Below, one piece after another: positions 44,066 to 52,689 of a DNA stretch of 64,000 bases (position 1 is the first letter of the stretch; every line of letters begins with the position of its first letter). A program made the translations under genes and the position numbers. The stretch covers positions 62,001-126,000 of the forward strand of contig JAEWOR010000054.1 of assembly GCA_023399595.1 (NCBI GenBank), written 5' to 3'. Origin of the DNA: Bacteroidota bacterium. Its GTDB lineage: Bacteria; Bacteroidota; Bacteroidia; Flavobacteriales; Weeksellaceae. The notes under the pieces were generated by a model, which ran no database searches, was not told where the DNA came from, and saw nothing but the letters and a program-made list of their open reading frames with translations.

Positions 44066-44593
44066 ATGAAATTTTTAGTTTCAATATTGTTATTTACTTT
44101 TCTGCAAATGTGTTCGCAGACTCATCAACCTATTAAACCTAGCAAAATGGAAAATACTACATCAAAAAATAATCCATATTATTCTCGTACAGATCGTACA
44201 AAACTGAATGTTTCTAACGAAGAATGGAGAATAATTCTTCCAACAGATTTATACGCCATTGCAAGAGAAGCGGCTACGGAAAGACCCTTTACGGGAAAAT
44301 ACAATGAATTTGATGGATTAGGTGAGTATTATTGCGCTGTTTGTGGGAACCATTTATTTAGAAGTGATGCTAAATTTTCTTCCACTTGTGGTTGGCCAAG
44401 TTTTTTCGAAGCGGATAAAGAAGGAGTGGTGTATCACAGAGATTCTAGTCACGGAATGGAAAGGATAGAGGTGGTTTGTAAGCGTTGCGACTCGCATTTA
44501 GGTCATGTTTTTAATGACGGACCCGCTCCAACTGGGATGAGATATTGTATGAATTCTATAAGTTTGGAATTTGTTCTAGATAAAGAAAAATAA
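44066..44593 (+). CDS. msrB: Lipoprotein peptide-methionine (R)-S-oxide reductase
   Basis: Repairs methionine-R-sulfoxide in proteins; here exported, with a lipoprotein signal ending LQMC (Cys16). The 175-residue product has zinc CxxC pairs CAVCGN and CKRCDSHLGH, the STCGWPSFFEA motif, and the catalytic Cys in GMRYCMNSISLEF. ATG 44066 is chosen over a much longer frame that would run into DUF445 antisense, because it starts at the signal. A periplasmic MsrB fits repair of envelope proteins. Confidence 0.93.
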   Translation: MKFLVSILLFTFLQMCSQTHQPIKPSKMENTTSKNNPYYSRTDRTKLNVSNEEWRIILPTDLYAIAREAATERPFTGKYNEFDGLGEYYCAVCGNHLFRSDAKFSSTCGWPSFFEADKEGVVYHRDSSHGMERIEVVCKRCDSHLGHVFNDGPAPTGMRYCMNSISLEFVLDKEK

Positions 44594-44689
44594 GTATCAT
44601 TTTTTTAACATTTAATGATTATGGGCGTTAAACTTTCTTAAATAGCGTTAAACTTATTTTTTATGAACTCATTGAAAATGAATAGTTTG

Positions 44690-44697
44690 TAAATTTG
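44690..44697 (+). promoter_or_regulatory. TAnnTTTG promoter element for the L,D-transpeptidase-like gene
   Basis: TAAATTTG followed by C, 29 bases upstream of the ATG; a TTG occurs 15 bases further upstream, slightly closer than consensus. Confidence 0.5.
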
Positions 44698-44726
44698 CAT
44701 AACCAAAAACGAATTTATATCAGCTT

Positions 44727-45497
44727 ATGAAGAAATTAATATTGGCATTATCTGCTACGTTCACGTTAACTACATCGTTCTATTATTTAAATGAAACACA
44801 TAAGGTTAACCCGACCATTGAAAAAGCAAAAACAGTAACTGCCCAATCTAATTTAACAACAGAAGTTCATACTACAAATTCAACTGCTACAGAGGATTTA
44901 TACAATGGGATAAATTTCGACTCTGGAAATAAACTCAATATCGATGTTTTTTCAAAAGCTTATTTAGGATTTGAAAATTTAAAAAAAGCTGGAAAGCTGG
45001 ATGCAAATGCTCATTTATTAAGTGTTTGCGATTTTTCTTTATCTTCTAATACCAAAAGACTTTGGGTGATAGATGTTAATGAGAAAAAAGTTCTTTTCAA
45101 TTCTTTAGTGGCCCACGGGAAAAACACTGGTGAGGAGTTCGCCACAGATTTTTCGAACAGAGAAAGTTCTTACCAAAGCAGTCTTGGATTTTATATAACG
45201 GATGTTACTTATAATGGAAGCAATGGTTATTCTTTGCGTCTTTTAGGAATGGATAAAGGCTTTAACGATGCAGCTTTACAGAGAGCTATTGTAATGCATG
45301 GTGCGGATTATGTGAGTGAGGATTTTGCAGCAGCCCACAAAAGAATTGGAAGAAGTTGGGGTTGTCCTGCTGTTCCCAGAACTTTAGCAGAGCCTATTAT
45401 CAACACTATTAAAGGAAAAAATGCTTTGTTTATTTATTATCCAGATCAGGACTATCTTTCGAGTTCTCAATGGTTAAAAGAAAATAGCAATAGCTAA
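44727..45497 (+). CDS. Murein L,D-transpeptidase catalytic domain family protein
   Basis: Exported, 256 residues, with an N-terminal membrane/signal segment and a Thr/Ser/Asn-rich spacer to about residue 60. The catalytic part has LWVIDVNEKKVLFNSLVAHGKNTGEEFA, His191 in MHGADYVS and Cys213 in SWGCPAVP, matching the HG...GC active site of the YkuD-like murein L,D-transpeptidase family. Likely acts on peptidoglycan cross-links or Lpp-like attachment. Monocistronic, closed by a perfect 16-bp hairpin. Confidence 0.9.
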   Translation: MKKLILALSATFTLTTSFYYLNETHKVNPTIEKAKTVTAQSNLTTEVHTTNSTATEDLYNGINFDSGNKLNIDVFSKAYLGFENLKKAGKLDANAHLLSVCDFSLSSNTKRLWVIDVNEKKVLFNSLVAHGKNTGEEFATDFSNRESSYQSSLGFYITDVTYNGSNGYSLRLLGMDKGFNDAALQRAIVMHGADYVSEDFAAAHKRIGRSWGCPAVPRTLAEPIINTIKGKNALFIYYPDQDYLSSSQWLKENSNS

Positions 45498-45500
45498 ATA

Positions 45501-45532
45501 AAAAAAGGAAATCAATATTGATTTCCTTTTTT
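45501..45532. terminator. Bidirectional terminator
   Basis: A perfect 16-bp palindrome AAAAAAGGAAATCAAT/ATTGATTTCCTTTTTT between convergent genes, with A and T runs built into the ends. Confidence 0.88.
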
Positions 45533-45534
45533 AT

Positions 45535-45909
45535 TTATTGTTTTACAACGTTCCAGTTTCCAGTGAGGGTTTGGTTTTTCCAGTTTCCATTTTTAGATTG
45601 TAAATTCCCGAGGAGTGCAAAATCATTAGTGTTTACATAACCATTAAAGGCGCCATTGTCATTTACAAAAGAATTGGTTTCTAAAGTATTTCCTTCAAGA
45701 GTTCTAATAATTCTGCAGTATCCTTTTTTCTCTACAATAATGGTTAAACTACCACTTTCATCTCCACTATAAGAACCAACATATTTTCCCTGATAGGGAT
45801 TTGTATAGTTTTCTTGAGCTTCATTTTCATAATAATTATCAATAATCTGACTACAAGAAACTGTGAGAACGCTTATTAATAGTAAGAAAATTCCAGAAAA
45901 TTTTTTCAT
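45535..45909 (-). CDS. Small lipoprotein of unknown function
   Basis: 124 residues with a lipoprotein signal ending TVSC (Cys19). The mature part has alternating short beta strands (GKYVGSYSGDESGSLTIIVE, GYCRIIRTLEG, LTGNWNVVKQ), suggesting a small lipocalin- or NigD-like sheet, but I recognise no family. It follows the metal TonB receptor by 37 bases on the same strand and could be the third gene of that unit. Confidence 0.65.
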   Translation of the reverse strand: MKKFSGIFLLLISVLTVSCSQIIDNYYENEAQENYTNPYQGKYVGSYSGDESGSLTIIVEKKGYCRIIRTLEGNTLETNSFVNDNGAFNGYVNTNDFALLGNLQSKNGNWKNQTLTGNWNVVKQ

Positions 45910-45946
45910 TGGTTTTTTGTTTTAAAACTAATAAATTTTTTGAATA

Positions 45947-48640
45947 TTAAAAATTCACATCCAACCCAACATAAAAGTTAGCTTTCATAATTGGTGCGTA
46001 GATCATTCCACCATCAAAATAATTTCCAAAAGGATTTTTAACATCTATAATGGCGTTTTTTTGATAGGTTGAGGTAAGGTTTTCGCCCCCCACATACGCT
46101 CGGATTTTATCATTGAAGTTTCTCGCAATTTGTGCATTCAAAGTAAAATAAGAATCTGAATAGGCTGGAAGTTGATATTCCGTTGGATTGCCCGTCATAT
46201 TCGGAAGTCTTTGTTTTCCTACCCAGTTAAGAGTAGTATCAAAAGTCCAGTTTCCTTGCTTTTCGTTTTTCACAGTGTTGTAAGCTAAATTTACAAAACC
46301 TCTGTGTTTCGCCATGAAAGGAATTTCTCTTCTTCCCTCTAAATAATCCGCTTGTACATCATAATATTTATAGGCCAATCTAACTTCAAGATTTTTGGCT
46401 GGAATAAAATCCCATTGTGTTTGGAAGCTGTTAGCAAATGATTTTCCTTCTAAATTATAAAATGTTATGCTCTGTGCAGATTTTTCTAAATCCACCAACA
46501 CTTGATTTTGGAAATCTGTTCTAAAGAAGTCCGCCATAATAGTAGATTTTCTATTTAAAACTTTGAATTCTTGCTGTAAACTAATTCCGTAGTTCCAAGC
46601 TGTTTCAGGCTTTAAACCATAAATGCTTCCACCATTTGTTAAGACTTCAATTTGTCTGTTGGAAGCAAAATATTGCTGACTTTCCGCAAAAATATTAGCC
46701 GTTCTAAAACCACGTCCTGCAGATAATCTAAGAATTGTTTTTGGAGTGATATCGGATTTAAAATTTAATCTCGGTGTAAACTGAGTTCCCGCCAAATTAT
46801 GGAAATCTGCTCTTGCTCCTGCTACCAAAGTATATTTTTCCCCTGTTAAAGTATATTCCGCAAAAATCCCTGGAACCATTTCATTTCTTTTGAAGAAAGT
46901 GTCTATATATTGCTCATCAAATCCGTCATACATAAAACTTGCTCCCACTTTATATTTATGGTTGGTGTTTCCGATAATACTTTCAAAAATTAAGTTCGAA
47001 AAATAAGTATGTTGTTTTCCGTAATAATTTCTCAAACCAAAGAAGCTATCTTGCTGATGATAAACATATTGGTTCATCCAGCCGATACTTTGATAAGGTT
47101 TTCCTTTGAAAACATAACCCGTTTTATTCCAAACTTGAAATCTAGAAATGTCAATTCCCACTCCATAAACCGATTGATCTTTTTGCGGAAGATTTTTGTT
47201 GAAACCAATTTGTCCAGCCGTTCTTTCATCTCTTAGGAAATTAATTCCAAAGTGTGATCCAAAACCAGAATGTCCTAAATCATTATAATTAAGCAAATAA
47301 GCTGCATTAATTTGAGTTCCTTTCGGACGGTCTAGGAAAGTGTCATCATTCATATCTGTATCCCCAAAAGTTCCGTTTCCGTGCAAAAGAAAAGATTGTG
47401 TCCAATGGTCGTTGATAAGAGAAACGTGAGTGATATTCGCTTCCGCTCTACCATTAAAATCTGAAAATATATTTAGAGATGTTTCAGGTTTTTCTGAGTG
47501 TTTTAAAAGCTCGGTATTAATTTGTCCCGTAATACTTTCATAACCGTTGGTTACAGTGCTTCCTCCTTTGGTTAATTGAATGCTCTCAATCCACCTTCCT
47601 GGGATAAAATTCAATCCATAAGGAGATGCTAAACCTCTAATTTCTGGTAATAATTCTTTGGTTAAACTGGTGTATTTTTGGTCTAAACCTAACATTTTAA
47701 GTTGTTTGGTTCCTGTAACGGCATTGCTAAAAGAAACATCTACAGTGGCGTTGGTTTCAAAACTTTCAGAAAGGTTGCAACAAGCAGCTTTCAATAGTTC
47801 TTTTTGATCAATATTAAAAACCAATCCAGCTTCTTTTTTACTTAAAGATGTTGAAGCTTTAGCACCTAAAATAGTTACACCTTCAATTTTTTTATCTTCT
47901 TTTTTTCCGTGGTTGTGACCATCATGACCGTTATTGGAAACTGTATTTTTTTCAGGCTGTTGTGGACTTTCATCCATGTGTACTAATGGACTTTTCACTC
48001 CCAATGGAAGCTCTCTGTCATACAAACAACATCCAGGGAGTCCTTGGTAAACATCATCAGAAGCCTTAGACATTTCGTTATCATGTCCAACATCTGCGAT
48101 TTTTTTTAGAATTTTCTCAACTGATGTTTTGTTAGGATCGAAATCTAAAGTTATTTTTTGAGTTTCCGCATCCCAAGAGCTTGATGTAGCACCAGCTTCT
48201 TTCGCAGCCTTTTCAATTCTTGTTTTACAAGATCCGCAATTTCCACGAACATAAAATTCATTTTCTTTTTTGGGAGAAATGGCAGTTTCATTTTGAGCTG
48301 ATGGACTAATAGATCTGTTATAATGACAGCATCCAGGAAGATTTTTATAAGTTTCGTCCGAAGATTTATACTTTTCGTTATCGTGACCTACCTCGGCAAC
48401 CTTTTTTAGAATTTCGTCGTTTGTGGTGTTGCTATCGGTTTCTACGGTTAAAATTTGATTGTCTATTGAGTAAAATGCTGTTTTTGCACCATTTTCTTTT
48501 GCGGTTTTCTCAATACGTTCTTTGCACATATCACAACTTCCACTTACTTTGAAGCTGCTTTTTTGGATGTCTTGAGAATAGGCAAAAGAGTAGATAAATA
48601 GGGTAAATCCAAGAGTAATCTTGGTTATAATATTTTTCAT
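45947..48640 (-). CDS. TonB-dependent receptor with two tandem heavy-metal-associated domains
   Basis: Outer-membrane TonB-dependent receptor, 897 residues, probably handling copper or another soft metal. The signal peptide ends near YSQ. Two HMA-type domains follow: GSCDMCKERIE (Cys36, Cys39) and GNCGSCKTRIE (Cys135, Cys138). Each is followed about 65 residues later by LPGCCxYxR (Cys104-105, Cys204-205). Then come a His-rich linker (GHDGHNHGKK, about 238-247) and the plug (IEGVTILGAK) with a further CC in AACCNLSESFETNATVDVSF. The barrel ends in NFYVGLDVNF. The HMA repeats take the place of the usual CarboxypepD_reg domain. Upstream is a Cys-rich secreted protein. Confidence 0.9.
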   Translation of the reverse strand: MKNIITKITLGFTLFIYSFAYSQDIQKSSFKVSGSCDMCKERIEKTAKENGAKTAFYSIDNQILTVETDSNTTNDEILKKVAEVGHDNEKYKSSDETYKNLPGCCHYNRSISPSAQNETAISPKKENEFYVRGNCGSCKTRIEKAAKEAGATSSSWDAETQKITLDFDPNKTSVEKILKKIADVGHDNEMSKASDDVYQGLPGCCLYDRELPLGVKSPLVHMDESPQQPEKNTVSNNGHDGHNHGKKEDKKIEGVTILGAKASTSLSKKEAGLVFNIDQKELLKAACCNLSESFETNATVDVSFSNAVTGTKQLKMLGLDQKYTSLTKELLPEIRGLASPYGLNFIPGRWIESIQLTKGGSTVTNGYESITGQINTELLKHSEKPETSLNIFSDFNGRAEANITHVSLINDHWTQSFLLHGNGTFGDTDMNDDTFLDRPKGTQINAAYLLNYNDLGHSGFGSHFGINFLRDERTAGQIGFNKNLPQKDQSVYGVGIDISRFQVWNKTGYVFKGKPYQSIGWMNQYVYHQQDSFFGLRNYYGKQHTYFSNLIFESIIGNTNHKYKVGASFMYDGFDEQYIDTFFKRNEMVPGIFAEYTLTGEKYTLVAGARADFHNLAGTQFTPRLNFKSDITPKTILRLSAGRGFRTANIFAESQQYFASNRQIEVLTNGGSIYGLKPETAWNYGISLQQEFKVLNRKSTIMADFFRTDFQNQVLVDLEKSAQSITFYNLEGKSFANSFQTQWDFIPAKNLEVRLAYKYYDVQADYLEGRREIPFMAKHRGFVNLAYNTVKNEKQGNWTFDTTLNWVGKQRLPNMTGNPTEYQLPAYSDSYFTLNAQIARNFNDKIRAYVGGENLTSTYQKNAIIDVKNPFGNYFDGGMIYAPIMKANFYVGLDVNF

Positions 48641-48668
48641 GAGTTTAAAATTTTGGTAATAAAATTCT

Positions 48669-48693
48669 GTTCAAGACTAAAAAAATCTTGAAC
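48669..48693 (-). terminator. Hairpin between the Cys-rich gene and the metal TonB receptor (attenuator-like)
   Basis: GTTCAAGA (48669-48676) pairs with TCTTGAAC (48686-48693) in the 65-base spacer. The T-tract is in the loop and weak after the stem, so it may only reduce receptor transcription or protect the upstream mRNA end. Confidence 0.4.
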
Positions 48694-48705
48694 TTTTAGG
48701 AAGTT

Positions 48706-49059
48706 TTATCCCAGCTTAGGCGGCTGCCAAATTTCTTTTAAACTATTAGAAAAAATGGGTTGAGTGTAAGAATATTCTTTTAAATCTTCATTAATAAAAG
48801 CAATGTCTATAAAAGAATTTTTGTGATCCACAGAAGCGATTACATGAAAACACGATACGCATGTAGAACAGCAATCGTCGTCGCAATGTTTTCCATCTTT
48901 GGATTTATCGTGATTTGAATTTCCATCTGTTTTACAACAGTCGGACATTTCTGTTGAGGTGCAACAGTTTTCAAGGGAAGTTTTACTCCACAAACTTTCT
49001 TTAGGAACTAAAAATAACCCTAAACAAATAATCATGAATATAAACTTCCAATTTTTCAC
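48706..49059 (-). CDS. Cys/His-rich secreted small protein, DUF6660-like
   Basis: 117 residues from a GTG start, with an N-terminal signal or membrane segment (about 5-20). The Cys-rich middle has NCC, DCCK, HCDDDCCSTCVSCFH (about 59-75), and the C-terminus is SLKEIWQPPKLG. Small secreted Bacteroidota proteins of the DUF6660 type share the Cys cluster and the IWQPPK end and sit beside metal-related TonB receptors; this match is from memory. Metal binding is likely from the composition. It is the first gene of the receptor unit, with a TAAATTTG element 4 bases before its start. Confidence 0.72.
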   Translation of the reverse strand: MKNWKFIFMIICLGLFLVPKESLWSKTSLENCCTSTEMSDCCKTDGNSNHDKSKDGKHCDDDCCSTCVSCFHVIASVDHKNSFIDIAFINEDLKEYSYTQPIFSNSLKEIWQPPKLG

Positions 49060-49063
49060 ACTG

Positions 49064-49071
49064 CAAATTTA
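49064..49071 (-). promoter_or_regulatory. TAnnTTTG element for the metal receptor unit, 4 bases before the GTG start
   Basis: Minus-strand TAAATTTG. The predicted mRNA is leaderless. Confidence 0.5.
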
Positions 49072-49078
49072 CAAAAAA

Positions 49079-49555
49079 TTAAGGTAATGGATCTCCCACT
49101 TTTAATGCGCAGTCATGCCAAGGTTCTCCGTGTGCAGGATTGGTCTTAGGCTTTACTCCTGTAGGAGCAGCTTGTTGAGGAGCAGCTGGTGCGGGTACTG
49201 CTTGTGGAGCCGTGGTAGGCATATTTTGTGCAGCTGGTTTCGAGTTAAGCGGCTGTCCCACAGGGATATCACATCTGTGTCCAGGTTCTCCATGTGGAGG
49301 ATTCATTCCAGGAGCTGTTACTACGGGAGCAGCGTTTTTATTAGGTACTTGAAAATTTTGTACCTGTGGTGAATTTGGACTAATTTGAACTGCACCAGGA
49401 ACATTATTGACTGGAGTTGTTTGTGCGGAAGTATTAGCAGTTTGAGCAATATTATTTGTTGCTGGATCTTCTGCTATATAAGTTGGTTTTTCATCTTTTT
49501 TACAAGAAATATTCACCAAGCTTATTGCGAATACTCCTAATATTATATTTTTCAT
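49079..49555 (-). CDS. Lipoprotein with duplicated HGEPxHxC motif
   Basis: 158 residues with a lipoprotein signal ending NISC (Cys18). The body is low-complexity Pro/Ala/Gln/Thr/Asn, probably disordered. Two copies of a 19-residue module, NPPHGEPGHRCDIPVGQPL (85-103) and NPAHGEPWHDCALKVGDPL (139-157), share HGEP-x-H-x-C and VGxPL. His and Cys at fixed spacing in both copies suggests metal or heme binding, but this is inference. I recall similar motifs in unannotated Bacteroidota lipoproteins. ATG 49555 is chosen because it begins the signal peptide. It lies next to the metal receptor unit. Confidence 0.75.
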   Translation of the reverse strand: MKNIILGVFAISLVNISCKKDEKPTYIAEDPATNNIAQTANTSAQTTPVNNVPGAVQISPNSPQVQNFQVPNKNAAPVVTAPGMNPPHGEPGHRCDIPVGQPLNSKPAAQNMPTTAPQAVPAPAAPQQAAPTGVKPKTNPAHGEPWHDCALKVGDPLP

Positions 49556-49574
49556 ATATCTTTTAATTCTTGTG

Positions 49575-49582
49575 CAAAAATA
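49575..49582 (-). promoter_or_regulatory. TAnnTTTG promoter element for the HGEPxHxC lipoprotein
   Basis: Minus-strand TATTTTTG, 19 bases upstream of the start. Its T's also form the T-tract of the terminator at 49581-49608. Confidence 0.5.
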
Positions 49583-49608
49583 GCAAAACATTTTTAATTG
49601 TTTTGCTA
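49581..49608 (-). terminator. Terminator after the two-component system
   Basis: TAGCAAAACA/TGTTTTGCTA, 10-bp perfect stem, followed on the minus strand by TTTTT. Confidence 0.75.
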
Positions 49609-49634
49609 TTTTATAATTCGTAAAGTGGAAGTTT

Positions 49635-50321
49635 TTAATTTTTTACTAATAATCTAAAGCCTTCGCCGTGTACGTTGATAATCTCTAAACCATCATCATC
49701 TTTAAGAAGTTTACGAAGTTTTGCAATGTAAACATCCATACTTCTCGCTGTAAAATAATTTTCTTTTTTCCAGATTTTTCTTAGCGCAAGATCTCTCGGC
49801 ATAAAATCGTTTCTGTGAAGACAAAGAAGCTTAAGAAGTTCATTTTCTTTTGGTGAAAGTTTATATTCTTTATCGCCTACTTTTAATTGTCTCAACATAG
49901 AATCAAAATAAATATTGCTTATTTTAAATTGTTCTTGCTCTTCATTTTCAAGTGTTGAACTTCTTTGCAGGATTGCTTTTATTTTGTACAATAACAATTC
50001 TGTGTCGAAAGGTTTTGTGATGTAATCATCAGCTCCTAATTGATATCCTTTTAAAATATCTTCACGCATATTTCTAGCTGTTAAAAAGATAATAGGCGTG
50101 TTTTTATCCATTTTTTTAACGTCTTCAGCTAAAGAAAAGCCATCTTTTTTAGGCATCATTACATCGAAAATGCAGATATCGAAATCGTTTTCTGTAAATT
50201 CTTTTAAACCTTGTTCGCCGTCAGTAGCAAGCGTAACTTCAAAGTTGTTAATGGTAAGATAATCTTTTAATACAGCACCAAAACTTTGGTCATCTTCTAC
50301 TAATAATATTCTATTGCTCAT
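49635..50321 (-). CDS. OmpR-family response regulator
   Basis: 228 residues. The receiver domain has acidic pocket VEDDQ (Glu9-Asp11), phospho-acceptor Asp53 in IFDVMMPKKDG, Thr in IFLTARN and Lys in TKPF. The C-terminal winged-helix (Trans_reg_C) has YKLSPKENELLKLLCLHRN and SMDVYIAKLRKLLKDD. It lies 22 bases after the histidine kinase gene, so the two form a cognate pair. The regulated genes are unknown; the adjacent metal cluster is a possible but untested target. Confidence 0.94.
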   Translation of the reverse strand: MSNRILLVEDDQSFGAVLKDYLTINNFEVTLATDGEQGLKEFTENDFDICIFDVMMPKKDGFSLAEDVKKMDKNTPIIFLTARNMREDILKGYQLGADDYITKPFDTELLLYKIKAILQRSSTLENEEQEQFKISNIYFDSMLRQLKVGDKEYKLSPKENELLKLLCLHRNDFMPRDLALRKIWKKENYFTARSMDVYIAKLRKLLKDDDGLEIINVHGEGFRLLVKN

Positions 50322-50343
50322 TGTTTTATATTTTTTTGTTATT

Positions 50344-51897
50344 TTAAACCATAGGAAGTTTTATGGTGAAGTTGCTTCCAATTCCTTTTTTAGATTCTAC
50401 TAATATTTGTCCTTTGTGGAGTTCTATAATTTTTTTAACGTAAGAAAGTCCCAAACCTTGACCTTTTACATTGTGAATGTTTCCTGTTTCTTCTCTAAAG
50501 AATTTTTCGAAAATTTTGTTGGTGTTTTCAACGTCCATTCCCATTCCTTTATCCGAAATTTCAATCACATACCAATTGCCCTCATTTCTTGTTTTAATAG
50601 CAATTTGAGGTTCTTCAGGTGAATATTTATTGGCGTTATCTAGTAAATTCACCAAGGTGTTGGAAATGTGGAACTCATCAATTTTAAAGGTGTATTTATC
50701 CGCAGTAAAATTATGAGTTAGGGTTCCGTTTCTTTGTGCAACAATAAGTCCAAAAGATTCTGTAATCTCTTTAATTAATTGTCTAACGTTGGTTTCTTTT
50801 AAGAAAAGTTTCACCTCATTTCGCTCCAGTTTAGACATGTTGAGTACATTTTCAACCTGTTTTTTCATCCTCAAATTTTCTTGTTTGATGAGGTTGGAAT
50901 AGTATTTTACTTTTTCCGGATTGGTAGCTATTTTGTCATTTGCGAGTGAATCTGTAGCTACAGAAATGGTTGCTAGAGGGGTTTTAAACTCGTGCGACAT
51001 ATTGTTGATGAAGTCGGTTTTAATCTCGGCAATTTTCTTTTGCTTCATCATATAATTAATAGAGATAATGTAAATCCCCAAAATGGTAAGTAATGATAGA
51101 AAGGTTCCTAAAAGCATTGGCCAATTGTTCATGGCTAATGAATATTCTTTTTTAGGGAAAACCACAGAGAGCGTGTATAAAGTATGGTCTTCACCATCTG
51201 TAAATAAGGGATAACTGTATAAATTATTCTCCTTAGAATCTTTAAAGGTTTTATCTGTAACGCTTGTGGGTTTATTGTCTTTATCAAAAACCGCAAAACC
51301 ATAACTGGCTCTTACTCCTTTTAATTTTAGTTGTTTAGACAAAACAGAGTCCAAGACTTTTGAATTAACACGCTTTGTAATAGGAAGGTTGTTTCCTACT
51401 ACTTTTGCAAATTCTTTCATAGAAAAATCACCATTTTCAATCTCTTGATTGAGTTCTGTGGTGAGCATTTCCCTTTGGGAGGTGTCTTTTTTTACTTTAT
51501 AAGCCGCTTCGTCACTATAAATGGTGGTGAGTTTTAAAGAATCTCCTCTTTTAGAGAGTGGAAGTTGCTGTTTCTCAATAATATTTTTAGAGTAGGTAAT
51601 CTGTCTTTTGGATGCGGAATCTTCAACCGTTTGAATGGTTGTAAGTGTAGGATTATTTTTATTTTCTAAAATATTTTTTCGGAAATCTTTATAATCTACA
51701 TTCAGATATTTATTGACTTCAATATCAGAAATATTTTTGCTGGTATTTTCTAATGCAGAATATACTTTGTTGGAAAAATCCTGTTCTAACGCACCATAAT
51801 AACCTTTTAACCAATAAAATTGTAGTGTAACAAAGACAATTAATGAGATTGTCATGAATACCGAAATTATTGGGATAAACTTGTTATTCATCTTCAT
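50344..51897 (-). CDS. Sensor histidine kinase
   Basis: 517 residues with membrane segments at about 8-28 and 262-282 enclosing a large periplasmic sensor region of about 230 residues without a recognised domain. The HisKA motif has the phospho-His at about 303 (NNMSHEFKTPLATIS), followed by HATPase_c with the N box (LVNLLDNANKYSPE), G1 (ISDKGMGMD) and G2 (GQGLGLSYVKKI). No HAMP domain is obvious between TM2 and HisKA, as in many Bacteroidota kinases. Start 51897 or 51891; both give the same signal anchor. Confidence 0.93.
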   Translation of the reverse strand: MKMNNKFIPIISVFMTISLIVFVTLQFYWLKGYYGALEQDFSNKVYSALENTSKNISDIEVNKYLNVDYKDFRKNILENKNNPTLTTIQTVEDSASKRQITYSKNIIEKQQLPLSKRGDSLKLTTIYSDEAAYKVKKDTSQREMLTTELNQEIENGDFSMKEFAKVVGNNLPITKRVNSKVLDSVLSKQLKLKGVRASYGFAVFDKDNKPTSVTDKTFKDSKENNLYSYPLFTDGEDHTLYTLSVVFPKKEYSLAMNNWPMLLGTFLSLLTILGIYIISINYMMKQKKIAEIKTDFINNMSHEFKTPLATISVATDSLANDKIATNPEKVKYYSNLIKQENLRMKKQVENVLNMSKLERNEVKLFLKETNVRQLIKEITESFGLIVAQRNGTLTHNFTADKYTFKIDEFHISNTLVNLLDNANKYSPEEPQIAIKTRNEGNWYVIEISDKGMGMDVENTNKIFEKFFREETGNIHNVKGQGLGLSYVKKIIELHKGQILVESKKGIGSNFTIKLPMV

Positions 51898-52079
51898 TTA
51901 ATCATTTAAATGTTAAAATTAATTCTTTTAAGAATATTATAACAAAATATAAGCCAAAAAATTGTGTTGTTTTTCTTAAATGTATAATATTTAACAATTT
52001 TTTCACAATACAAATAATCTTGCCTTATGTAAAGTGGTTTTGATGTAAAACGTTATAAATTGGTATAAAATTATATTAT

Positions 52080-52568
52080 ATGGAAACGAATGTTGTATTT
52101 AATGTAGATTATGATGTGAAAAGCATATTTGTTATGAAAATTTATAATGCTAGTGTGTCTGAAATATGGGATTATTTTACCAAAGCTGAGTTGCTGGATC
52201 TTTGGTGGGGACCGAAACCATGGAATTGTAAAACAGTGAAAATGAATTTTGTAGAAGGCGGGCAATGGCTGTATGCAATGGTTGGTCCTAATGGGGAGAA
52301 GGTTTATTCACTTTTAAATTATGGTGAAATCACAGATCATAGAAATTTTGACGGAATGGATGCTTTTTGTGACGAAAATGGTAAAATTGACGAAAATTTT
52401 CCGCAGACAAAATGGCTTATTGGTTTTACGGGCGTTGAAGGAGGTGTGAAGGTTTCTTTTAATCTGCATTTCCAATCTGAAGAGGCTATGAAAAAACTCT
52501 TGGAACTTGGATTTGAAGAAGGTTTTAAAATTGGTCTCCATCAATTGGAAGGAATTATAAACACCTAA
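52080..52568 (+). CDS. SRPBCC (AHSA1/START-like) domain protein
   Basis: 162-residue soluble protein of the AHSA1-type SRPBCC fold, with the strands and motifs VFVMKIYNAS-type start, VSEIWDYFTKAELLDLWWGPKPW and FVEGGQWLYAMVGPNGEK. The family binds hydrophobic ligands or acts as a co-chaperone-like module; ligand unknown. Alone in its orientation, ends before an 18-bp inverted repeat. Confidence 0.85.
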   Translation: METNVVFNVDYDVKSIFVMKIYNASVSEIWDYFTKAELLDLWWGPKPWNCKTVKMNFVEGGQWLYAMVGPNGEKVYSLLNYGEITDHRNFDGMDAFCDENGKIDENFPQTKWLIGFTGVEGGVKVSFNLHFQSEEAMKKLLELGFEEGFKIGLHQLEGIINT

Positions 52569-52641
52569 TGTTTGGAAAGCTTAATGATTGATAGAGTAAG
52601 GGAGGAATGTATTTGGTTAGTAAAAACCGTAAACTAAGAAG

Positions 52642-52688
52642 TTAATATTGAGGTTTCGGCGCCGCAGGTACCGAAACCTCAATATTAA
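52642..52688. repeat. Perfect inverted repeat with 18-bp arms and GC-rich loop
   Basis: TTAATATTGAGGTTTCGG (52642-52659) and its exact complement at 52671-52688 flank the 11-base loop CGCCGCAGGTA. It lies between convergent genes and could terminate both, though no T-run follows outside the stem. The right arm touches the end of the next gene. Confidence 0.8.
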
Positions 52689-52689
52689 G

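Noticed and set aside
45947..48640. SusC-type polysaccharide receptor
   Set aside because: No SusD partner, and the N-terminus carries HMA domains and Cys/His metal motifs.
52642..52688. Integron attC-like site
   Set aside because: No integrase or cassette genes nearby and the arms are fully symmetrical, lacking the attC core sites.
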